Positions 38,239 through 46,353 are shown, numbered from the stretch's first letter. The stretch is 64,000 nt of DNA from Actinomadura fibrosa (GCF_900659615.1 NZ_CAACUY010000004.1:62001-126000), one strand, 5' to 3'. A program made the numbers and translations. Notes: generated by a model from the sequence alone, not told the origin.

Positions 38239-40015
38239 CGCCGGCACGGTCACCGGGCTCGTCGCGGCCCGGTGCGCGGCCCGGCCGCGGGCGGTGGCGG
38301 TGGAGCAGCCGGACGGCGCGACCTGGACCTACGCCGACCTGAGCCGGCGCGCCGGGGAGATCGCCGGGGTCCTGCGGCCGCTGTACGCCTCGCCGCGTCC
38401 CGCGGTCGCGGTCGATCTGCCGAACAGCCTGGACTTCTGCGCCGCGGTCCTCGCGGTCCTCGGCAGCGGCGGGACGCTGCTCGCGCTCGACCGGACGCAG
38501 CCGCAGGCGCGGACCGCCGCGATGCTGTCCACGGTGCGGCCCGAGGTGGTGGTCACCGACCGTCCGGACGGGGCGGCCGCGACGTGGGCCGCGACGGCGG
38601 ACGGCTCCCCCGCCACCGTCGACCTCGCCCGCCCCGACACGGCGCGGCGGCCGGTCGCGCCGGACGGCTGGGAGACGGAGCCGGACGATCCCGGCGCGCC
38701 CGCCTACGTCATCTTCACCTCGGGCACCACCGGCGTCCCGAAGGCGACCGTCAACACCCACGCGGGCCTGCTCAATCACCTGGTGTTCATGCAGGACGTC
38801 TGCCCGCTGCCGGAGGGGTCGCGCGTCCTGATGAAGTCGGCGCGGACGTTCGACGCGTGGCTGCTGGAGTTCTTCTGGGCCTTCACCCAGGGCGTCACCC
38901 TGGTCCTGGCCGACGAGGATCGCGCGACGGACGCCCGGTACCTCGCCGCGACGCTCGCCAGGAAGTCGATCCACGGGTTCGTGTGCGTCCCGTCCCTGCT
39001 CCAGCGGGTTTTCTCGGTGCTCGAACGGACGGCGGAGGCGACCGATCTGCGGGTGGTGGTCTCCGCGGGCGAGCCGCTGAAGGCCGGGCTCGCCGAGCGG
39101 ATCCTCACGTCCACGAGTGCGCGCCTGTTCAACTTCTACGGTCCCGCCGAGGCGGCGATCGACGTCGCCTACCACCACGTCACCGGTCCCCCGGTCACCG
39201 ACCCGATCCCGATCGGGCGCGCGATCCCCGGTAACGAGCTGACGATCCGGGACTCCTCGGGCGCCGACGTCACGGCCTCGGGGGCCAGGGGCGAGCTCGT
39301 CGTCGCCGGCGTCCACGTCGGGCTGGGCTACGAGGGCGACGCCTCCGCGACCGCCGCGAAGTTCGGTGCGGACGGCGGCGGCGCGCGCACCTACGCCACG
39401 GGCGACCTGGCGTACCTGGGGCCGGACGGGAACTTCTACATCGGAGGAAGAATGGACACCCAAGTCAAGATCAACGGCGTCCGGATCGAGACCGGGGAGA
39501 TCGAGGCGGTCCTGCTGCGGCACGAGACGGTCGCCGACTGCACGGTGCAGGCCACCCGGGCGGGCGACGTCCCCGTCCTGGTCGCGTTCGTCAAGGCGCA
39601 CGGCGACGCGCCGCCGGCGAGCGAGTACATCAACTACCTGCGCGGGCTGCTGCCTCCGGTGATGGTGCCGCCGATGTACGTCTTCGTCACCGAGTTCAAG
39701 ACGCTGCCGAGCGGCAAGAAGGACACCTCCGCCCTCGTCTTCCCCCGGGGCCTGCCGACCGTCACCGCCACCGAGTTCGAGGCGCCGGACGGACCCGCGG
39801 AGGAGGAGCTCGCCAAGATCTGGGAGTCCGTGCTCGGGGTCGCGCCGATCGGTGCCGTGGACGAGTTCTCCCTGATCGGCGGCGACTCGCTCAAGATGAT
39901 CGACATCCTGGTGAAGATCTCGGAGTCGGTGTATCCGGACGTCTTCTCGCTGGGCATCACCCGGTTGTCGACGGTCCGGGACCTGGCGCGGAAGATCCAG
40001 GAATCCGCCCGCTAG
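38228..40015 (+). CDS. Stand-alone NRPS adenylation-carrier protein didomain
   Basis: 595 residues. Adenylation core motifs: A3 FTSGTTGVPK, A4 FDAWLLEFFWAF, A5 NFYGPAEAAID, A7 YATGDL, A8 GRMDTQVKINGVRIETGEIE, A10 LPSGKKDTSAL. A carrier domain follows with the phosphopantetheine site GGDSLKM, S554. There is no condensation or thioesterase domain, so it loads one amino acid and holds it for modification in trans, like SyrB1, CytC1 or CmaA. A rough pocket reading (D-A-L-V-V-A-F-I-D-K) keeps the Asp expected for an alpha-amino acid but matches no code I know. It overlaps the upstream oxygenase gene by 11 bp. Confidence 0.93.
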   Translation: MRGDAGTVTGLVAARCAARPRAVAVEQPDGATWTYADLSRRAGEIAGVLRPLYASPRPAVAVDLPNSLDFCAAVLAVLGSGGTLLALDRTQPQARTAAMLSTVRPEVVVTDRPDGAAATWAATADGSPATVDLARPDTARRPVAPDGWETEPDDPGAPAYVIFTSGTTGVPKATVNTHAGLLNHLVFMQDVCPLPEGSRVLMKSARTFDAWLLEFFWAFTQGVTLVLADEDRATDARYLAATLARKSIHGFVCVPSLLQRVFSVLERTAEATDLRVVVSAGEPLKAGLAERILTSTSARLFNFYGPAEAAIDVAYHHVTGPPVTDPIPIGRAIPGNELTIRDSSGADVTASGARGELVVAGVHVGLGYEGDASATAAKFGADGGGARTYATGDLAYLGPDGNFYIGGRMDTQVKINGVRIETGEIEAVLLRHETVADCTVQATRAGDVPVLVAFVKAHGDAPPASEYINYLRGLLPPVMVPPMYVFVTEFKTLPSGKKDTSALVFPRGLPTVTATEFEAPDGPAEEELAKIWESVLGVAPIGAVDEFSLIGGDSLKMIDILVKISESVYPDVFSLGITRLSTVRDLARKIQESAR

Positions 40016-40020
40016 CGGCC

Positions 40021-40575
40021 ATGGCCACCATCCACCAGGACGCCGGGGCGGCTCTCGACACCGGGCAGCTCGCCGGCCTCCTCCGGGAGGCCGGCGGCGC
40101 CGAGCACGACTTCCTTCCCGCCGACCGGGCCGCGGACTACCTGTCCCGGCTCGACCAGGGCGCCGTGCGCTGCATCTGGGCCGTCCAGGACGGGGTGCTC
40201 GGCGCCGCCCTGCTCTACTCGCGTTTCGGTCCGCTCCTCCCCATCGCCGGCGCGTTCCTCCGCCTCGAAGGGATCTACGTCGAGGAGGTCATGGTGACGT
40301 CGGCCTGGCGGCGGGCGGGGTGGTCCCGGACGCTGCTGAACAGGCTCCGGGAGATCGTCGGGACGGGACCCGACATCTACATCGACTGCGACGCGGCGAA
40401 CGCGGCGTCCGTCGCGATGATGGGATCGGCCGGATACGTGCACCTCGCCGACTACGACGATCCCGACCGGGTCGAGCCGCCGTCGCGCCACCGCACCACG
40501 AGCCTGTTCCGCCATCCGGGCCGTCCCGCGCGGCTCGTCCAGGCCGCGGCCCGAGGAGGGATGACGGTTGGATAG
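40021..40575 (+). CDS. GNAT-family N-acetyltransferase
   Basis: 184 residues. Acetyl-CoA loop VEEVMVTSAWRRAGWSRTLLNRL followed by DCDAANAASVAMMGSAGYVHL, the GNAT beta4-alpha3 and beta5-alpha4 pattern. Six bp after the A-T gene and overlapping the next start. Within an amino-acid pathway it may acetylate the product for self-protection or as a maturation step; no direct evidence. Confidence 0.85.
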   Translation: MATIHQDAGAALDTGQLAGLLREAGGAEHDFLPADRAADYLSRLDQGAVRCIWAVQDGVLGAALLYSRFGPLLPIAGAFLRLEGIYVEEVMVTSAWRRAGWSRTLLNRLREIVGTGPDIYIDCDAANAASVAMMGSAGYVHLADYDDPDRVEPPSRHRTTSLFRHPGRPARLVQAAARGGMTVG

Positions 40576-41386
40576 GACGTCGCTGTCCGTACGCGTCGAA
40601 TCGGCCGGCCCGGAACGCCCATGGATCGTCATCTGCAACGCGGTGGGCGTCCCCCACGCCGTCTTCGACCGGTTGGTCGGGACGCTCGCCGGCGCGTTCT
40701 CCGTCGTGTGCTGGCAGACGTCGCTCACCGAGGGCGACGAGCCCCACGGCACCCCGCGATTCCTCACGGTGGACGAGCAGACGGCCGAGGTGGCCGGCAT
40801 CCTGCACCGCCTCCGCATCACGGAGTTCACCGGCGTCTCCTGGTGCTCCGGAACGGAGATCCTCTACCGCCTGTCCCGGGACGAGGCGTTCCGCGTCCAC
40901 GGGCACTGCTGCGTCAACGGCGCCTTCAACCTCGGCGCGGACGGGCCGTCCTCGGACTGGGAGAACACCGTGGAGCCGCTGTTCCACGTGCTCTCCACCC
41001 GTCCCGAGACCGTCCAAGGTGTTTCGGCCATGCTGAATTCGGCGGCCACCGCCGCCACAGAAGGGGGTGACCCGGCGCTACAGTTCCCTTACTCCACACC
41101 GGAGCGGCTCGTCGGCTACGCGGCGCAGTGCCTGGCCATGAAGCGGGGACGCACGCTCCACGGCTTCGTCGAGTCCGAGCACACCGGCCTCTACCTGGCC
41201 GGATCCAAGGACGCCGTGCAGGCACCGGCCATATCCGAGCGCGCCGCGGAGCTGTCCGGAGCCGGCTTCGAGCGCGTCGAGGGCGGCGACCACGCCATGA
41301 TGGCCGGCATGCAGCGGGTGTGCGACCGTGTCCGCCGCTACTGCGAACTCGTCGTCGCCCGTCCGGTGCCCGGCGGCCGGCGCTGA
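40568..41386 (+). CDS. Alpha/beta-fold protein with Cys nucleophile (SyrC/CmaE-like aminoacyl shuttle)
   Basis: 272 residues from a TTG start (GGAGG eight bases upstream) that overlaps the GNAT stop. The nucleophile elbow reads GVSWCSGTE, with C93 where serine is usual; Asp candidate D215 (GSKDAVQAP) and His H242 (GGDHAMM) follow. Cys-elbow alpha/beta proteins SyrC and CmaE move aminoacyl groups between carrier proteins in the syringomycin and coronamic acid pathways, which also pair an A-T didomain with a non-heme halogenase. It may transfer or release the modified aminoacyl group here. A plain hydrolase or thioesterase is the alternative. Confidence 0.82.
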   Translation: MDRTSLSVRVESAGPERPWIVICNAVGVPHAVFDRLVGTLAGAFSVVCWQTSLTEGDEPHGTPRFLTVDEQTAEVAGILHRLRITEFTGVSWCSGTEILYRLSRDEAFRVHGHCCVNGAFNLGADGPSSDWENTVEPLFHVLSTRPETVQGVSAMLNSAATAATEGGDPALQFPYSTPERLVGYAAQCLAMKRGRTLHGFVESEHTGLYLAGSKDAVQAPAISERAAELSGAGFERVEGGDHAMMAGMQRVCDRVRRYCELVVARPVPGGRR

Positions 41387-41406
41387 CCGCGCGTCCGACC
41401 TAGGAG

Positions 41407-42099
41407 GTGTCGGCGATCTCCAGCGGAAACCCCTACCTGGTCTTCTCCGGGCTGGCGTTCGCGGTGGTCCTGATGCCCGGCGCCGACACCATCCTGGTCT
41501 TCCGCACCAGCCGCGCGCTCGGCACCCGGACGGGCCTGATGACCGCGGTCGGCGTGGTCACCGGGCCCGTCCTCTGGGGAGTGTTCTCCGGCATCGGCGT
41601 GGCCCTGGTCATCGCGCGCAACAAGTCGATCTACACCGCCCTCGCCCTGCTCGGCGCGCTGTACCTGATGTACCTCGCCTACGGCTGCTTCAAGTCGGCG
41701 GCGGACGGCGGCGCGACCCCGCTCGACGCCGCCGACGAGGCCCCTGCCGACTCCGGGAGCATGCGCAACGCCTACGTCACCGGCCTGCTGACCAACCTGC
41801 TCAACCCGAAGATCGGCGTCTTCTACCTGTCGGTCATGCCGGGACTCTTCCAAGGCAGGGCCGGCCCCTGGGACGGAGGATCGCTCGGCCTGATCCAGGC
41901 CTCCATGGGCATCGTGTTCCTGAGCTGCGTCGCCCTCCTGGCCGGCAAGGCGCGACGGTACCTCTCCAGCCGCCGCGCGAGCCTGACCGTGGAGATCCTC
42001 GCCGGGACGTGCCTGCTCGCCTTCGCCGTCTACGTCATCTGGTCGGTGCTCCACTCGCCCGGCGGCCTCGAAGCCGCCGGCGGACCGTCCCCGAGGTGA
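41407..42099 (+). CDS. LysE-family amino acid exporter
   Basis: About 230 residues with six helices. The helix-1 motif VVLMPGADTILVFRTSRALGTRTGLMTAVGVVTG and the LTNLLNPKIGVFYLSVMPGL segment are LysE/RhtB hallmarks. Likely exports the amino acid made by this operon. The annotated GTG at 41407 overlaps its own ribosome site AGGAGG (41402-41407); an ATC at 41416 sits at ideal spacing, and no ATG follows before helix 1. The start is therefore uncertain. Confidence 0.9.
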   Translation: MSAISSGNPYLVFSGLAFAVVLMPGADTILVFRTSRALGTRTGLMTAVGVVTGPVLWGVFSGIGVALVIARNKSIYTALALLGALYLMYLAYGCFKSAADGGATPLDAADEAPADSGSMRNAYVTGLLTNLLNPKIGVFYLSVMPGLFQGRAGPWDGGSLGLIQASMGIVFLSCVALLAGKARRYLSSRRASLTVEILAGTCLLAFAVYVIWSVLHSPGGLEAAGGPSPR

Positions 42100-43049
42100 C
42101 CGTGATCTTCCGAGGCAGCACCGAACTGATCCTGGACGACATCTTCCTCGCGCTCCCCGACCTGGCCCCGGGCCGCGAGGTCTTCCTCAAGCTCGAATCC
42201 ATGAACCCGGCCGGCTCGATCAAGATGAAGACCGCGCTGGCCCTGATCGACGACCTGGAGGCGTCCGGCGCCCTCCGTCCCGGCATCCGGGTGATCGAGT
42301 CGTCGTCCGGCAACCTGGGCGTCGCCCTCGCCGTCGTCTGCGCCGCCCGCGGCTACGACCTCACGATCGTCGCCGACCCCAACGCCACCCCCGAGGCCGT
42401 CGCGCTGATGCGCGCGTTCGGCGCCACCGTCGAGATCGTGACCACCACCGACGACAGCGGCGGCTACCTCGGCTCCCGCATCGACCACATCAAGCGGGCG
42501 CTCGCCGCGACGCCCCACCTCGTCTGGCCGAACCAGTACGGCAACCCCGCCAACCCGCTCGGCCACCAGCGCACCACGGCCCCCGCCATCTTCAAGGAGC
42601 TCGGCCACGTCGACGCGCTCTTCGTCGGCGTCGGCACGTCCGGCACCCTGCGCGGCTGCCTCGACCACATCCGGTCGATCAACGCCCCCACCGAGGTGTT
42701 CGCGGTCGACACCGTCGGCTCGGTGACCTTCGGCGAGAGCCCCCGTCCCCGCTACATCCCCGGCATCGGCACCAGCCGGCGTCCCGAGCTCTTCCAGGAG
42801 ATCCAGGACAGCGACGACTTCCACCGCCTCCTGGTGGACGAGCGCGACGCCGTCCGCGAGTGCCGCTACATGGCCCGCAGGCACGGCCTCCTGATCGGCG
42901 GCTCCACCGGCTCCGTCCTCGCCGCCGCCCGCCGCGTCTGCGGCTCCCTCGACGAGGGCGCCCGCATCGCCGCCATCTCCCCCGACTCCGGCGAGAAGTA
43001 CCTGGGCAGCATCTTCCGCGACACCTGGGTAGCCGAACGCTACTACTGA
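42096..43049 (+). CDS. PLP-dependent SbnA/cysteine-synthase-like enzyme
   Basis: 317 residues from a GTG overlapping the LysE stop (GTGA). Schiff-base K43 in NPAGSIKMK, substrate loop SSSGNLG, phosphate loop GVGTSGTLRG and a C-terminus GEKYLGSIFRDTWV that resembles SbnA. SbnA makes the 2,3-diaminopropionate precursor from O-phosphoserine and glutamate with SbnB; no SbnB homologue is here, so another beta-replacement product is equally possible. It probably makes or diverts the amino acid loaded by the A-T protein. Last gene of the operon. Confidence 0.88.
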   Translation: MTVIFRGSTELILDDIFLALPDLAPGREVFLKLESMNPAGSIKMKTALALIDDLEASGALRPGIRVIESSSGNLGVALAVVCAARGYDLTIVADPNATPEAVALMRAFGATVEIVTTTDDSGGYLGSRIDHIKRALAATPHLVWPNQYGNPANPLGHQRTTAPAIFKELGHVDALFVGVGTSGTLRGCLDHIRSINAPTEVFAVDTVGSVTFGESPRPRYIPGIGTSRRPELFQEIQDSDDFHRLLVDERDAVRECRYMARRHGLLIGGSTGSVLAAARRVCGSLDEGARIAAISPDSGEKYLGSIFRDTWVAERYY

Positions 43050-43061
43050 CCCGTAGGAGGG

Positions 43062-43283
43062 TCACCGCTGCCGTCGAAGCGTCCAGAAGAGCCAGTTCCC
43101 TGAGCTGGTGCACGCGGCCACGTCCCACCCCTGACGTCCGAGCTCGGAGAGCAACGACACCACCTCGTTGTAGGAGCCGCTATATGTCTGTTCGTGACCG
43201 CCCGGCAGGTTGACTTGGATGTTCCCCAGGTCCCACAACCACTCGATAGTGGCGAACTCGTAGGTGAAAATCGCTATCTCCAT
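43062..43283 (-). CDS. Small DUF4177-like protein
   Basis: 73 residues. Pattern of a short alpha-beta protein: MEIAIFTYEFATIEWLW, then NEVVSLLSELGRQGWDVAAC and a final WTLRRQ strand, similar to DUF4177 (LNELGxxGWELV...LKR). The frame is open to 43451, but the extension has no matching sense. Convergent with the operon, 12 bp apart. Function unknown. Confidence 0.55.
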   Translation of the reverse strand: MEIAIFTYEFATIEWLWDLGNIQVNLPGGHEQTYSGSYNEVVSLLSELGRQGWDVAACTSSGNWLFWTLRRQR

Positions 43284-43589
43284 CCCAAGCCCAGAGGCAC
43301 TCAACGACCGTGAGACCCAACACGAAGTCTCGCAGCGAAGGAACCATCGAGCCCCTGGCTGCCCGAACCTGGACATCGGCGCTGACCGGGCCAGGATGCT
43401 CGTTCGCGCCGTTTCCACCACGACGCCAACAGCGCAGAAGACCAGGCGCACCGGCCGGACGCCGCGCCCCGATCGCGATGATCAACGTTCCCGGAATGGG
43501 CCAACCGCCCCATCACCATGAACGTCACTCCTAGAGCACCCGCTTCCAGGAGACGTCCTTACGCAGACCGCTCATCGCCCTTTCCGCGT

Positions 43590-43846
43590 CCACCGCCGCC
43601 CGCCGACAAGAAGACCTGGGGCTACATGTCCACGGACGAAAAGGGCCGCTTCACCGTCCCGGGCAAGGCCTACCACGACGGACAGTGGCGCGTGGCCGTC
43701 CAGGGCGGCACTTACAGCGACTACGCCGCGACGGCGGGCCCGTCCGACTATGTGGACGTCCGATATCTGACGGCTATCTCCGACTACTTCGCGGCGCCCG
43801 ACCCCGTCCGCAAGAGTGCCACGGTCACCGTTCAGGGAATGCTTGG
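43590..43846 (+). pseudogene. Remnant of a secreted repeat-domain protein
   Basis: One frame reads KKTWGYMSTDEKGRFTVPGK, then DGQWRVAVQGG, YAATAGPSDYVDVRY and KSATVTVQGM, the pattern of extracellular Ig-like repeats common in actinomycete surface proteins. No start codon, signal peptide or full domain is present, and the frame runs into the 3' end of the next gene. The 43452-43590 stretch before it is empty. A decayed, probably transferred fragment. Confidence 0.55.
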
Positions 43847-44346
43847 GGGCAGACCCGGGGATCGGAGCCGACTCGCTCGCCGACGTCGTAATGCCAGCGC
43901 CACGCCGCGCACTGCTCGACGTAGGCCCGAAGGTGATGCTCCCTGAAGTCCTCGGCGGACCAGACACCCTCGCCCACTTCGACACCGCTTCTGCACGCGT
44001 AGGTATAGCCGTAGCGGCCATCGACCAGCTCCAGACGGAGCAGCTCGTACATGGGGCCCTCGAAGGCGTCCAGGAGCCGCCACTCGTCCGAGCTGAGACC
44101 GGTGAGCAGGTACCCCGGCACAGTGACCCTGTCGCGAACGAGCGCCGGGTACACATGCCCCGGAACAGTGGCGGCTCGCCAGCCCTCAGCGGCGGCCTCT
44201 TCCAGTTCGGGAACGCGACCGATGAGAGCGAGCAGCACCTCAGGGAACTGAAGCGTCCCGTAGACGAACAGGACCTCCCGCGTCGCCGACGAGTGGGGCC
44301 ACTGGCTAGAGCTCGTCCGAGGTGACTGCAACTCGGGATGCGACAT
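43825..44346 (-). CDS. Gamma-glutamylcyclotransferase-like (AIG2/GGCT) protein
   Basis: 173 residues. FVYGTLQFPEVLLALIGR is the family substrate loop (YGSL/YGTL). VPGYLLTGLSSDEWRLLDAFEGPMYELLRLEL carries the conserved Glu of the GGCT active site. A polar ~25-residue N-terminus precedes the fold. ATG 44346 with GGGAGGT six bases upstream. Divergent from the NTF2-like gene with the GTTGG/CCAAC sites between; the 3' end overlaps a decayed fragment. Confidence 0.88.
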   Translation of the reverse strand: MSHPELQSPRTSSSQWPHSSATREVLFVYGTLQFPEVLLALIGRVPELEEAAAEGWRAATVPGHVYPALVRDRVTVPGYLLTGLSSDEWRLLDAFEGPMYELLRLELVDGRYGYTYACRSGVEVGEGVWSAEDFREHHLRAYVEQCAAWRWHYDVGERVGSDPRVCPQAFPER

Positions 44347-44403
44347 GAAGCACCTCCCGAAGCACCCTAGCGCCAGCCCCCAGGAGGAGGCTCGCGACTA
44401 ATC

Positions 44404-44462
44404 GTTGGCCAGGCCAACAAACGCACGCTATGGTTGGCAGGACCAACGTTGGTCATGCCAAC
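44404..44462. promoter_or_regulatory. Triple operator GTTGG-N5-CCAAC
   Basis: Three 15-bp dyads: 44404-44418 (GTTGGCCAGGCCAAC, perfect), 44433-44447 (GTTGGCAGGACCAAC) and 44448-44462 (GTTGGTCATGCCAAC). The last two touch. They sit directly before the SnoaL-like gene. No regulator gene is adjacent, so the factor is encoded elsewhere. Confidence 0.75.
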
Positions 44463-44477
44463 TGAATCGAGGATGTC

Positions 44478-44891
44478 ATGCCTACGGACGTACTGATCGC
44501 CGACCGCCTGGAGATCGCCGACCTGTTCTCCCGGTTCGCCCGCATGCTCGACGAGAAACGGTTCGAGGACGCGGGCACCGTCTACGCCGACGACGTGACG
44601 GTGCGCTCGCCGCGAGGCGGCCGCCTGCACGGCCTCGATGAGGTCGTCGGCTACTTGCGGGAAGCCGAGGTCGAAGGCGACCGTACTCAGCACGTGACGA
44701 CCGACCTGCTGGTGGACGTCAGCGGCGACCAGGCGGCCGCCTCGGCGAACTCCCTTGTGTACTTCTACCGCGACGGCCGGCCACCCTTCCGGTCGAGCGG
44801 CCTGCGGCTGGGTTGCACCGCGGTCCGGACACCGTCCGGCTGGCGCTTCCGCGAGCTCCGGATCACCCTCGCCTGGTCACGCGAAGACTGA
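44478..44891 (+). CDS. SnoaL-like (NTF2 fold) protein
   Basis: 137 residues. ADRLEIADLFSRFARMLDEKRFEDAGTVYADDVTV and TQHVTTDLLVDVSGDQAAASANSLVYF are the SnoaL_4/NTF2 pattern. GAGGAT ribosome site. Its promoter carries three GTTGG/CCAAC dyads, so expression is probably inducible. Chemistry unknown; relatives include polyketide cyclases, isomerases and dehydratases. Confidence 0.85.
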   Translation: MPTDVLIADRLEIADLFSRFARMLDEKRFEDAGTVYADDVTVRSPRGGRLHGLDEVVGYLREAEVEGDRTQHVTTDLLVDVSGDQAAASANSLVYFYRDGRPPFRSSGLRLGCTAVRTPSGWRFRELRITLAWSRED

Positions 44892-44997
44892 CCACGCCCC
44901 GACGGGAGAGAGCCTGCAACGCGACCGGCCATAGGCGCGGCCAACAGCCGGAACCTCCCGGCCCGCAGAGCGGGCTCCGCTAGCGAGGCTGTTAGCA

Positions 44998-45030
44998 AAA
45001 GGCCCCTTCCGAAGATCGGAAGGGGCCTTT
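44998..45030 (+). terminator. Strong terminator at the left border of the integrated element
   Basis: 15-bp perfect stem AAAGGCCCCTTCCGA (44998-45012) / TCGGAAGGGGCCTTT (45016-45030), 3-base loop, only 6 bp from the att site. It probably ended the tRNA-Thr or the SnoaL-like transcript before integration. Confidence 0.85.
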
Positions 45031-45036
45031 GACGTG

Positions 45037-45080
45037 CGAGCCGCCTGTCGGAATCGAACCGACGACCTATTCATTACGAG
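45037..45080 (-). repeat. attL: 44-bp copy of the tRNA-Thr 3' end
   Basis: Identical over 44 bp to 59362-59405 and in the same orientation. It covers the 3' tRNA half through the anticodon loop and is the displaced chromosomal 3' end of the target gene. Confidence 0.95.
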
Positions 45081-45322
45081 AGCCCTTGACAGGGGTACGG
45101 CGAGTGTCTCCGAGGTTCGTTCCCGCAGGTCAGAGCCATTAGACGCACTTTCGCGAACCTCGCCGATACGCGCCGAACTGCAACGCCGAATGCAACAGGG
45201 GCGAGACCCGCCCGATCAAGGCCGTGCGGTCACTCACCGCACACAGCCGCCCAACAAGGCGGCCCCGGACGCGGTGCTACGAACACCGGCCGGGGCCTTG
45301 ATCGGAAAGCGAGTTCCGACCC
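45081..45322. other. Left end of the element: repeats and first promoter
   Basis: No gene. Holds an inverted repeat CGAGGTTCG (from 45112) / CGAACCTCG (near 45155), and GAACTGCAACGCCGAATGCAACAGG at 45176-45200, which recurs imperfectly at 59287-59311 beside attR. These are candidate arm-type integrase or excisionase sites. TTGACA at 45085-45090 may be a -35. Confidence 0.55.
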
Positions 45323-45589
45323 ATGAAGAACCTACCGGCCGACGTCGGCCCGTACGAGGACGTGTGCCAGGCCGCCGCCGCCGTCCGCGATACCTACGCC
45401 GCGGCGCCCGACCGGCCCGCCACGTTCGGTCAGTTCAACTCCGAGCAGTTGCTCACGGCGTGCGAGGCCGCCGGCGTCGAGCTGGGCGCCTGGGATCGCC
45501 TGATCGTCGACTGGCTCACCGGCTGGGAGCCCGAGACCGTCGCCGTCGTGGTGGGCTTGGTCCTGCGTGCGGCGGAGGCTAACCGATGA
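45323..45589 (+). CDS. Small AICE protein, unknown function
   Basis: 88 residues, acidic, no membrane segment. Not recognised. First gene of the rightward transfer operon; its stop overlaps the next start by 4 bp, which supports it as real. Confidence 0.65.
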   Translation: MKNLPADVGPYEDVCQAAAAVRDTYAAAPDRPATFGQFNSEQLLTACEAAGVELGAWDRLIVDWLTGWEPETVAVVVGLVLRAAEANR

Positions 45590-46353
45590 CGCGCGCGAGG
45601 GTCTGGGCGACGGCCGCGTTCCTGCTCGGCGTCGTCGTCTCCGTCGCGGCGAACGTCGCGCACACCTACTACGTCCCCGGGGCGTCCGGCCGCCCGCCGC
45701 TCGGCGCGCAGCTCGCCGCCGCGTTCTACCCCCTCGCCCTGCTCCTGGTCGTCGAGATCCTCGCTCGGGTGCCGTGGCCGCGTTCGCTCGGCTGGGCGTT
45801 CGCTCGGTACGGCGGGACGGCCGTCGTCGCCCTGGTCGCCGCCCTCGTCTCCTATCGCCACATGGCGGCCCTGCTCGACGCCTACGGCGAGGACGTCCTG
45901 ACGTCGCGCATCGGGCCTCTCGCGGTCGACGGGCTCATGGTCGTAGCCTCGTTCGCCCTGCTGGCGCTCGGCCGTCCGAGCGGCAACCAGGACGCCCCGG
46001 ACGTGCTCCCGGTCGCCGAGGCCGAGGCGCTCCCGGACGGGTACGCGCTGTGGGACGACGTCGAGCCCGAGCCCGAGCCGCCGGCGCTCGCGTGGTGGCC
46101 GCTCCCGCAGCTCCCCGCGGGCGACCAGGCCGACGAGGACGAGCGCGAGGACGAGGCCGCACCCGACCCGACGTCGCCCGTACCCGGCGTACCCGGCGAC
46201 GTGATCGAGCGCGCGGTCGAGCTGTTCCGCGACGACATCGAGGCGGGCCGCGTGCCCACCTACCGGAGCGTCAAGGACAGCCTGAACGTCGGCCAGAAGC
46301 GCGCCCGGCGAGTACGCGAGTACATGGCCGTACTCGCCTCGTCACCTCGGTAA
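45586..46353 (+). CDS. DUF2637-like, SpdB-type membrane protein
   Basis: 255 residues. Four helices in the first ~130 residues (VWATAAFLLGVVVSVAANVAH, LAAAFYPLALLLVVEILA, VALVAALVSYRHMAALL, LMVVASFALLAL) match the DUF2637 proteins found with Spd/Tra genes of actinomycete plasmids. The C-terminus is acidic, then ends in a small helical domain (ERAVELFRDDIEAGRVPTYRSVKDSLNVGQKRARRVREY) resembling a DNA-binding fold. Probably helps intramycelial spread of the element. Confidence 0.75.
   Translation: MTRARVWATAAFLLGVVVSVAANVAHTYYVPGASGRPPLGAQLAAAFYPLALLLVVEILARVPWPRSLGWAFARYGGTAVVALVAALVSYRHMAALLDAYGEDVLTSRIGPLAVDGLMVVASFALLALGRPSGNQDAPDVLPVAEAEALPDGYALWDDVEPEPEPPALAWWPLPQLPAGDQADEDEREDEAAPDPTSPVPGVPGDVIERAVELFRDDIEAGRVPTYRSVKDSLNVGQKRARRVREYMAVLASSPR

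Noticed and set aside
38162..39601. 479-residue minus-strand ORF in the A-T gene
   Set aside because: Shadow of the adenylation domain with no protein-like features.
45037..45080. Second tRNA gene
   Set aside because: Only the 3' 44 bp are present, with no D-arm or 5' acceptor strand; it is attL.
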